Source: Hyphomonas sp. (GTDB lineage Bacteria; Pseudomonadota; Alphaproteobacteria; Caulobacterales; Hyphomonadaceae). Taken from it: a stretch of DNA of 64,000 nucleotides. The number at the start of each line of letters is the position of its first letter. Positions within the stretch are counted from its first letter, which is position 1. Below the pieces are notes generated by a model that saw only the letters and a program-made list of their open reading frames with translations, was not told where the DNA came from and did not search any database. The translations under genes and the position numbers were made by a program. This document shows, piece by piece, positions 56,808-64,000 of this stretch. The stretch covers positions 20,989-84,988 of the forward strand of contig NZ_PNMA01000016.1 in assembly GCF_013823385.1 (NCBI RefSeq), in the 5' to 3' direction.

Positions 56808-58181
56808 ATGTCCGATTTCCAATCCCTCGGCCTCACCGGCCGTATTCTCACTGCGCTGACCAAAGCTGGCTACACCGCGCCGACCCCCATTCAAGCCCAA
56901 TCCATCCCCCTCGTCATTCAAGGCCGCGACATTGTCGGCCTCGCCCAGACTGGCACCGGCAAGACGCTGGCCTTCGCGGCGCCCATCCTTGACCGCCTCA
57001 GCCGCAATGCTGGCCCGGCGCCCGTGCGCGGCGCCCGCGTTCTGGTGCTTGCCCCTACCCGCGAACTGGCTGGCCAGATCGCCAAATCCTTCGAGACCTA
57101 TGGCGCGGGGCTGAACCTCCGTATCGTGATGGTCTGCGGCGGCGCCAAGATCGGCGGCCAGATCCGCCAGCTTGAGCGCGGCGCGCATGTACTGGTGGCC
57201 ACCCCCGGCCGCCTGATCGACCTCATGGAGCAACGCGCCGTGTCGCTCGACAAGGTGGAAACCCTGATCCTCGACGAAGCCGACCAGATGCTGGACCTTG
57301 GCTTCATCCACGCCCTTCGCGCCATCGCCAAGAACGTGCCTTCCAAGCGCCAGACGCTGTTCTTCTCGGCCACCATGCCGAAAGCCGTCGAATCGCTGGC
57401 AGCAACCTTCCTGCGCAACCCGGCAGAGGTTTCTGTCGCCCCGCCCGCCACAACGGCTGGCCGCATCGAGCAGCGCATCTGTTTTGTCGAGCAGGCTGAA
57501 AAACTCTCCCTGCTGGTCGAAAAGATCCGCGATCCGGAGCTGCGCTCGGCCATCGTCTTTACCCGCACCAAGCATGGCGCCGATGGCGTGGTAAAACGCC
57601 TTGCCAAGGCCGACATCGACTCCGTTGCCATTCACGGCAACAAGAGCCAGGCCCAGCGCCAGAAAGCCCTCGACGCCTTCAAGGCCGGGCGCGTGCCCAT
57701 TCTGGTGGCCACCGATATTGCCGCCCGCGGCATTCACGTCGACGGCCTCACCCATGTCATCAATTACGACCTGCCGGATGTGCCCGAACAGTTCGTACAC
57801 CGCATCGGCCGCACGGCCCGTGCCGGCAATTCCGGTGTGGCCATCTCCTTCTGTTCGAAGGATGAGCGCCCGACGCTCCGGGCCATCGAAAAGCTGACTG
57901 GCCTGAAGCTTGCGCCGGCCGGCGTGAGCCTCCCGGACGAGCCCCTCCGCAAACCCGGCAAGCCGCAAGGCAATCGCGCCGGCAATGGCGGCGGTGGCCG
58001 CAGTGGCGCCCGCAGCGGCGGTTATCAGGGCGGCCAGCCCTCCGGTTCGCAGTCTGGCGGCGGCCGGCCTCATCGCAAGGGCCCGCCCGGTGGCGGCTCG
58101 AACGCATCCGGCCAGCAGTCCCAGCGTTCTTCGGGCGGCGCGGCGCGTCCTCGCCGTTTCAAGGAACGCGCAGACGCCTGA
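56808..58181 (+). CDS. DEAD-box RNA helicase (RhlE-like)
   Basis: [46 protein letters not shown]; Gly/Ser/Arg-rich C-tail. Confidence 0.95.
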   Translation: MSDFQSLGLTGRILTALTKAGYTAPTPIQAQSIPLVIQGRDIVGLAQTGTGKTLAFAAPILDRLSRNAGPAPVRGARVLVLAPTRELAGQIAKSFETYGAGLNLRIVMVCGGAKIGGQIRQLERGAHVLVATPGRLIDLMEQRAVSLDKVETLILDEADQMLDLGFIHALRAIAKNVPSKRQTLFFSATMPKAVESLAATFLRNPAEVSVAPPATTAGRIEQRICFVEQAEKLSLLVEKIRDPELRSAIVFTRTKHGADGVVKRLAKADIDSVAIHGNKSQAQRQKALDAFKAGRVPILVATDIAARGIHVDGLTHVINYDLPDVPEQFVHRIGRTARAGNSGVAISFCSKDERPTLRAIEKLTGLKLAPAGVSLPDEPLRKPGKPQGNRAGNGGGGRSGARSGGYQGGQPSGSQSGGGRPHRKGPPGGGSNASGQQSQRSSGGAARPRRFKERADA

Positions 58182-58210
58182 TCTGCCTGCGGCAACAGCC
58201 AGAATAGAGG

Positions 58211-58239
58211 AAGCCCCGGCAGCGATGCCGGGGCTTTCT
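58211..58239 (+). terminator. Rho-independent terminator after helicase
   Basis: AAGCCCCGGCA-gcga-TGCCGGGGCTTTCT. Confidence 0.75.
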
Positions 58240-58346
58240 GACTCCAGGGCCCAGGTCTCCGGCGCCCCCTTCCTTGCAGCGCAGGGCGCGGATGGCTAAC
58301 ACCGGCCCGCCTGCCCCGCTTTTCCGCCTTTGCCGAGGACGCCGCC

Positions 58347-59129
58347 ATGACCCTTCCCATCCGCCTGGATATCGCCCCCCCGCTGGCCGAAATCGTGCTC
58401 AACAAGCCCGAACGCCGCAACGCGCTCTCGGTCGACATGTGGGCCGCGATCCCTGGCCTGGTGGCAGAGGCAAACGCCAATCCGGAGGTGAAGCTGATCC
58501 TCCTGCATGGCGGCACGGCCGGCGCCTTTGCGGCGGGCGCCGACATCTCCGAATTTGAAACCATCTACGCCACCACAGACGCCGCCAGGGCCTCCGGCCA
58601 GCATATCGCCAACGCGCTCAATGCCATCGAGACCAGCGAAAAGCCGGTGATTGCCGCGATTGAAGGGGCCTGCGTCGGCGGCGGCGTCAGCCTCGCCATG
58701 GCGGCAGACCTGCGCGTGGCGGGCGCGGATGCGAAGTTCGGCGTCACCCCCGGCAAGCTCGGCCTCGTCTATCCGGCGGGCGACACGCGCCGGCTCCTGG
58801 CCGCCATCGGCCCTGGCGCCACGAAAGACATCCTCTTCACCGGCCGCATCTTTGCCGCCGAAGAGGCTAAATCTATCGGCCTGATCGACCGTCTCGTTGC
58901 GCCCGGCACAGCCCTCAAATCTGCCCGGGCCTGGGCCGGCGAGATCGCCGCGGTCTCCCAATGGTCCGTCCGCGCCATCAAGCGCATGATCCGTGGGCTG
59001 CAGACTGGCTGGACGGAAGATACCGAAGAGGCCCAGGCCCTGTTCCTGCACGGCTTTGCGAATGAGGATTTCAGGGAAGGCTACAAGGCCTTCCTCGAAA
59101 AACGTGCCGCAAGCTTCACCTACCGTTGA
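58347..59129 (+). CDS. Enoyl-CoA hydratase/isomerase family
   Basis: NKPERRNALSVDMW, HGGTAGAFAAGADISEF, GACVGGGVSLAMAADLRVA. Confidence 0.92.
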   Translation: MTLPIRLDIAPPLAEIVLNKPERRNALSVDMWAAIPGLVAEANANPEVKLILLHGGTAGAFAAGADISEFETIYATTDAARASGQHIANALNAIETSEKPVIAAIEGACVGGGVSLAMAADLRVAGADAKFGVTPGKLGLVYPAGDTRRLLAAIGPGATKDILFTGRIFAAEEAKSIGLIDRLVAPGTALKSARAWAGEIAAVSQWSVRAIKRMIRGLQTGWTEDTEEAQALFLHGFANEDFREGYKAFLEKRAASFTYR

Positions 59130-59250
59130 ACTGCCGGCCACCCGGCCTGTTCCCTCTTGCAGCCCTGCGGCAATGGCGGGCTTTCCATATGACCCAAATT
59201 AAGACATTTTGGATGCGACTCGCTTTACCTGAGGAGGTCTGATCGCGCTC

Positions 59251-59589
59251 GTGGTGTTCGGCAAAAAACCTGGTACGCCGATCTCGCCGGAGCGCATGTC
59301 GGCCGCTCTGCGCACCAACGCGCCTGCAGATCAGTCCAAATTCGTCCGCCGCGCCCCCCGCGCTGACCGCCAGTCAACCTGGGCGCCCTGCGTTCTGGTG
59401 TGGGAGCCCAAAGGCCGCGAGGAAGGCGTCTGCATAGACATCTCCGAATCCGGCGCCCGCATCCGCTTCCGCAACAAGCCCATGATCCCGGCAAAATTCC
59501 ATTTCGTCTCCGCCAAGCTCGGCATCAACACCCCGGCCGAATTCATCCGCCAGGACGGCCAGGACATCGCCATCCGCTTCACCAGCTGA
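59251..59589 (+). CDS. PilZ-domain-like protein
   Basis: 112 aa; RRAPRADRQSTWAPCVLV...GVCIDISESGARIRF. Confidence 0.72.
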   Translation: MVFGKKPGTPISPERMSAALRTNAPADQSKFVRRAPRADRQSTWAPCVLVWEPKGREEGVCIDISESGARIRFRNKPMIPAKFHFVSAKLGINTPAEFIRQDGQDIAIRFTS

Positions 59590-59616
59590 GCGTTCCCGCT
59601 TCCAGCGTCTGGCGTC

Positions 59617-60651
59617 TCACTCAAAGGCAATATGAAACCCGGGGACACCGAGGGTCTCAAGGAAAGTCCGGGCGTTGAAGACTTTGCCAGGCGCGGCCGC
59701 ACCGGCATAGCCGGCGCCGCCCCTCAGCAGTAGCCGGGCTGCTTCGCAGACCAGCGGCGCAGTAAAAGCGTAGATGTCCTTTCCCGTGGCAAGTGCCGTC
59801 CGCGTCTCAGCCTTGCTCGTCACCCGAACCTCTGTTGCGAATACCTGCGCAGAGCGGCCCAGCTCATCGGCGGGCTGAGGCGGCGGTGTCAGCGGATCCC
59901 GTATATCCTGCAGAGCCTCCGCATTGAGATAGGTATGCAGGGTCTGCACGTTCAGATGCTGAAGGATAAGCGGCACCTCTGAGAACGGCACCTCAAGCGA
60001 CCGGCGGGCATTGAACGGGGGCGGAAAGTCCCACTCCCTTTCGGCTGGCGGCTGAGGGAGGGGGATAAGACACCCGTTCCGAATGACCAGACGCTGAGCC
60101 GTATTCCGCCGGCCTGTCTGCCGGGTCCCCTCTGTCGGATGCCAGCTGTCCAGGGCAATGCCGATGGAGACCTCCTCGATGTCGCGCCAGCCATCCGCCG
60201 CCGCCGTCACCATGAGGTCGAGAAACCCGCCAAAGAAGGCCATGGCCGGCATGACGGTCACCCCCGCCTGCGCGGCAGGGTGATCAAACATGGCCAGCGT
60301 GTTTGCAGCGCTGGCCTGCTCAGCCGTCACATCCAGATAGTGAAGGCCTGCCGAAATGGCCGCCGGCGCGATAACCCCCGCCGTATCGAGAAACGGGCCC
60401 GCGCAGTTGATGACCGCGCCGGCGCCCTCAAAAGCGCGCTCGAACGACTGCGGATCGTCCAGCGATGCAAGCCGGGTTTCAACGCCGCGGCTGGCGAAAC
60501 CCGCAGCTTCCAGTTTGCCCGCGTCCCGCCCGATCGCCACGGGAACCAGCTTCCGCCGCAGTAGTTCGTCCACCACAAACCGCCCTGTCAGGCCTGTCGC
60601 GCCGTAGACGGCCACCTGTTTGGAACCGGACAGCTTGGACTCAGAAAGCAT
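59617..60651 (-). CDS. Saccharopine dehydrogenase-like NAD(P)-binding protein
   Basis: VAVYGATGLTGRFVVDELLRR, GAVINCAGPFLDTAGVIAPAAISAGLHYLDVTAEQ. Confidence 0.85.
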   Translation of the reverse strand: MLSESKLSGSKQVAVYGATGLTGRFVVDELLRRKLVPVAIGRDAGKLEAAGFASRGVETRLASLDDPQSFERAFEGAGAVINCAGPFLDTAGVIAPAAISAGLHYLDVTAEQASAANTLAMFDHPAAQAGVTVMPAMAFFGGFLDLMVTAAADGWRDIEEVSIGIALDSWHPTEGTRQTGRRNTAQRLVIRNGCLIPLPQPPAEREWDFPPPFNARRSLEVPFSEVPLILQHLNVQTLHTYLNAEALQDIRDPLTPPPQPADELGRSAQVFATEVRVTSKAETRTALATGKDIYAFTAPLVCEAARLLLRGGAGYAGAAAPGKVFNARTFLETLGVPGFHIAFE

Positions 60652-60666
60652 GGCAAACCCCTCGAT

Positions 60667-60700
60667 ACAGACCTGTCTGTTTTAATACGAACAGGTCTGT
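60667..60700. promoter_or_regulatory. Probable TetR operator pair in divergent intergenic region
   Basis: ACAGACCTGTctgttttaatacgaACAGGTCTGT, perfect 10-bp inverted repeat. Confidence 0.7.
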
Positions 60701-60754
60701 AGCGTGTCAAACCGTTTCCGGCTAAGACATGGTCCCATCAGGAAAGGAAGCCCC

Positions 60755-61360
60755 ATGCCAAAACGCTCCGCAGCGGACACCTCCCCGCAGGCCGATGTCC
60801 GGGAGCGCATTCTGGAGACGGCCTCCTCCCTCTTCTACGAGCTGGGCGCGCGCGCGGTCGGCGTGGATCTCGTGGTCGCCAGGGCAGGCGTCGCCAAGAC
60901 GAGCCTCTATCGATATTTCCGGACGAAGGACGATCTCGTCGCCGCCTTCCTTCAGCGCGAAGACGAGGATTTCTGGGCCAAGTGGGACAGCGTCGCGGCG
61001 CAGCACCCCGGCGCGCCTCTGCGGGAATTGGAAGCCCATTGCGACTGGATCGGCGAGCGGCTCGCCCGGCCCGGCTATCGCGGCTGTCCCCAGCTCAACA
61101 TCGCCGCCGAGTTTCCTGACGAAACCCATCCGGCCCGCCAGGTCGCGATCACCCACAAGGCGGAGCTCCGGGCACGCCTTGAAAGCCTCATTGCCGAGAT
61201 GGGCATCCGGCCCGCCAGCCGCGTTGCCGGCCAGGTTGCCCTGCTCATCAACGGCGCCTTCGTCAGCGCACAGATCCTTCAGCCGGATGAGGCGTCAGAC
61301 CTGCTCAAGCAGGCCGTCATGGCCATCCTCAACGCCCAGGCGCCGGCCCCTCCGGTGTGA
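60755..61360 (+). CDS. TetR family transcriptional regulator
   Basis: RERILETASSLFYELGARAVGVDLVVARAGVAKTSLYRYFRTKDDLVAAFL. Confidence 0.93.
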   Translation: MPKRSAADTSPQADVRERILETASSLFYELGARAVGVDLVVARAGVAKTSLYRYFRTKDDLVAAFLQREDEDFWAKWDSVAAQHPGAPLRELEAHCDWIGERLARPGYRGCPQLNIAAEFPDETHPARQVAITHKAELRARLESLIAEMGIRPASRVAGQVALLINGAFVSAQILQPDEASDLLKQAVMAILNAQAPAPPV

Positions 61361-61384
61361 CACTCGCGAGTGTTCTAAGCGCCG

Positions 61385-63793
61385 TTAGGCCACACGGCGC
61401 GAAACGGGAGCAAGGCCACCCCCGCTTGCCTGGCCCGGCGCGATCTGGAATGCGGCCACAGCCTGCGCCAACGCCCCTGCCTCCGCCTGCAGCGACTGCA
61501 CGGCAGCGTTGGTCTCCTCGAAAATCGCCGCGTTCTGCTGGGTTGCCCGGTCGAGTTCGCTTGTGGCAGACGAAATCTCCTTGATCCCAGTGGCGGTTTC
61601 GTTTGCCGCGGTCACGATCTCGCGGATTTTTGAGGTCACATCGGCCACGCCTGACACGATCTCCTGCAAGGCAGAACCCGAAGAGCGCACCAATTCGACG
61701 CCGCGGTTTACATTGCTGGCGGAAGTCTGGATCAACTTGGCGATCTCTCCCGCCGCTTCCGAGGACCGGTTGGCGAGCGCCCTGACTTCAGAGGCGACCA
61801 CCATAAATCCGCGCCCGGCTTCCCCAGCTCGGGCCGCCTCGACCCCCGCATTCAGAGCCAGCAGATTCGTCTGGAAGGCAATTTCCTCGATCACCTGCAG
61901 GATATTGCTGATCGCGTCGGAAGACGAACGAATTTCGTCCATGGCTGTCACGGCGTGGGAGACGATCGTATGGCCGGCGCTGGCGCGCATGGAGATGCTT
62001 TCGGCCGACCCCTGCGCGTTTTCCGCCGAGCCTGCAGCAGAACGGACAGAGGCCGTCATCTGCTCCAGCGCCGCCGCCGTTTTCTCCAGCATGGAGGCGC
62101 TCTGCTCTGTTCGCCGCGCCAGATCATCCGCCACTGCGGCGATCTCGCGAGAAGACATGTCAACCGCTACGGAGGACTCAGAAATTCCGGAAAGGGTAAG
62201 ACGCAAGCTTTCGGCTGTCGCGTTGAAGCTCTTGGCGATATCGGCAAATACGCCATGATAATGCCCGGGCATGCGATACGTCAGGTCGCCTTTGGCAAGG
62301 CGCACCAGACCGTCGCTCACGGCACTGAGGCCTTCATTCGCAGAGATGCCTATCTTGTTCACCCCTTCGCAAAGCTGGGCGAAAACGCCTTCCTTGTCAT
62401 CGGTGCGCAAGCGGCGGGAGAAATCCCCCATCGCGCAAGCCTCGACGACGGAGGCAATTTCAGCCGCCGCGCGACTTTCAGCCTCTCGCCGCTCCTCCGC
62501 TTCCTGCCGCTGCAGGTCAGCGGCCTGACGCTCGGTTTCCGCGCGTTGGGCCTTCTCCGCCATTTCGGCCCGCTCGCGGTCCGCGTCCGCCGCGCGGCGG
62601 GCGGCCTCCCGTTCAGAGGCCTCGCGCGCTTCGGCCTCCAGGGCCTGGCGCTCGGCATACGCATTCCGGAAACTGCCCAGGGTGTCGCGCAAATCACCAA
62701 GCTCGTCGTCCGCATCCCAGTCCGGGATAGGTGTATCGAGTTTGCCCGCCACAAGCGCCTTCATGCCGAGCGTGACGTCCTGCAAACGCCGCACCAGGCG
62801 CGCTTCCACAATCCGGTAACCGGCAAGCATGATCAGAACCAGGGCGACCGACACGGCAGCCACCGCGAAGATTGCGATCACACGCGACCAGAAGAGGCCC
62901 GCCAGCCCAGCCTCCATCTGCTTGCGCAGGTCAGCCTCGGCACGGCCTGATATGGTGACAAACTCCTCATAGGCAGCGTCGAAGCGTTCATCGGCGGCGG
63001 CGCGCTCTTCACTCACAAACAGGGCCGTCTCACGCCGCTCTGCGGCGAGGGCAGCAAAACTTTTCATGTCGGCAGCGATCGCGTCAAACTCGGCCACACC
63101 GCTCAACCGGCGGGCCTGCGCCAGCTTTTCAACCGCCAGGTCAAATGCCCCAAGCGCCGCGCCGAAGTCTTCACCGGCATCGCCACTGAGGGATTCCTCG
63201 ACGATCAAATGCCCCAGCGCCGTCTGATACAGCGCCTCTCCGATCACCTGCTGGACAGCCGCTGACTGTTCCAGGCCCGGTCTTTGAGCAAGGTTTTGAA
63301 GCCGCCCTGTAATGCTGTCAAACAAGGCATCAAACGACTCGTCCGCACCCGAACCAGCCGTCTGATCGAGAGAAAGGCTTGCAAGCCGCTTGTCCGTCTG
63401 AAGCCGCAGATCCTGCAGCTGTTCGCGCGCTGCCGAGATTTCAGCCCTCACCAACCTGGAAGTGGTCGGGTGGTAGGCGGCGCCATCGACTTCTCCGCCC
63501 TCGACAATCGCTGTCAGCAGCCGGTCCGTGCGATCATAAAGGGCTGTAATCTCTTCTGGCTGCTCGGAAGTATCGCCCCCCATGATCTCCTCCACGAGGA
63601 GGTGGGCTTCCGCCACTGCCAGGCGAATCTTCAGGGTTGCCTGTGACAAGGGCGCGATGTCCCGCCCGAGCTTCAGCCCCGCATGGGCAAGGTAGAGCGT
63701 GGCCAGCATACTGATGACGGCGCCCACCAGGGCGACAGCCAGAAACAAGCCGAAACCACGTCGCGCCTGTGTGGCAATATCATGTCTCTTCAC
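61385..63793 (-). CDS. Methyl-accepting chemotaxis protein (HAMP plus signalling domain)
   Basis: 802 aa; [48 protein letters not shown] hairpin tip. Confidence 0.95.
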   Translation of the reverse strand: MKRHDIATQARRGFGLFLAVALVGAVISMLATLYLAHAGLKLGRDIAPLSQATLKIRLAVAEAHLLVEEIMGGDTSEQPEEITALYDRTDRLLTAIVEGGEVDGAAYHPTTSRLVRAEISAAREQLQDLRLQTDKRLASLSLDQTAGSGADESFDALFDSITGRLQNLAQRPGLEQSAAVQQVIGEALYQTALGHLIVEESLSGDAGEDFGAALGAFDLAVEKLAQARRLSGVAEFDAIAADMKSFAALAAERRETALFVSEERAAADERFDAAYEEFVTISGRAEADLRKQMEAGLAGLFWSRVIAIFAVAAVSVALVLIMLAGYRIVEARLVRRLQDVTLGMKALVAGKLDTPIPDWDADDELGDLRDTLGSFRNAYAERQALEAEAREASEREAARRAADADRERAEMAEKAQRAETERQAADLQRQEAEERREAESRAAAEIASVVEACAMGDFSRRLRTDDKEGVFAQLCEGVNKIGISANEGLSAVSDGLVRLAKGDLTYRMPGHYHGVFADIAKSFNATAESLRLTLSGISESSVAVDMSSREIAAVADDLARRTEQSASMLEKTAAALEQMTASVRSAAGSAENAQGSAESISMRASAGHTIVSHAVTAMDEIRSSSDAISNILQVIEEIAFQTNLLALNAGVEAARAGEAGRGFMVVASEVRALANRSSEAAGEIAKLIQTSASNVNRGVELVRSSGSALQEIVSGVADVTSKIREIVTAANETATGIKEISSATSELDRATQQNAAIFEETNAAVQSLQAEAGALAQAVAAFQIAPGQASGGGLAPVSRRVA

Positions 63794-64000
63794 GGATTTT
63801 CCCCCGGTGCCGTTCTACATATGAATTCCAATTAATTTAGGTTTGCTTAAAGTCCGTGCGCGGCCAAAAGGAGCAGGGGCACCCAAGAGATTGGCTCAAA
63901 CCATCAGTACCCCGCCTATACGTCCACCGGCCACCTGCAGGGCCACCCCTGACCCGCCCTCTGCCTTTGAAAACCAGTCAGGGCGCGGTCAGACAAATGT

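Overview
High-GC alphaproteobacterial chromosome segment, probably Caulobacter/Hyphomonas-like (an inference from the mipZ, Tad/Cpa pilus and TonB-receptor style). Contents from left to right: a Tad/Cpa pilus cluster running off the left edge (cpaB-cpaC-short lipoprotein-cpaE); threonine dehydratase; galU; a vitamin B12 uptake operon (btuB-btuF-btuC-btuD) behind a cobalamin riboswitch; three-subunit pnt transhydrogenase; murein-recycling genes (ldcA and mpl) split by a small lower-GC ORF; catalase; tRNA-Lys; tgt; mipZ; panC; hisC; and LacI and LysR regulators. From about 33.6 to 54.7 kb there is a pectin/oligogalacturonate utilisation locus: PL1 and PL10 lyases, GH43, esterases, TonB receptor, TRAP transporter, KdgK, KduD-like SDR, RpiB-like isomerase, cupin lipoprotein and a LacI regulator. 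A divergent PEP-carboxylase-family gene sits at its downstream end. The right part holds a desaturase/PaaX-like pair, DEAD-box helicase, enoyl-CoA hydratase, PilZ protein, TetR/saccharopine-dehydrogenase-like pair and an MCP. Best leads: (i) a reiterated ACCGGT-centred operator at six sites in the pectin locus; (ii) the PEPC-family protein with substituted active-site motifs; (iii) 10-bp-phased GGACA arrays at two unlinked loci; (iv) an RpiB-family protein in the position expected for KduI; (v) a 129-aa ORF bracketed by direct repeats. All calls come from reading sequence and translations; no database searches were run.
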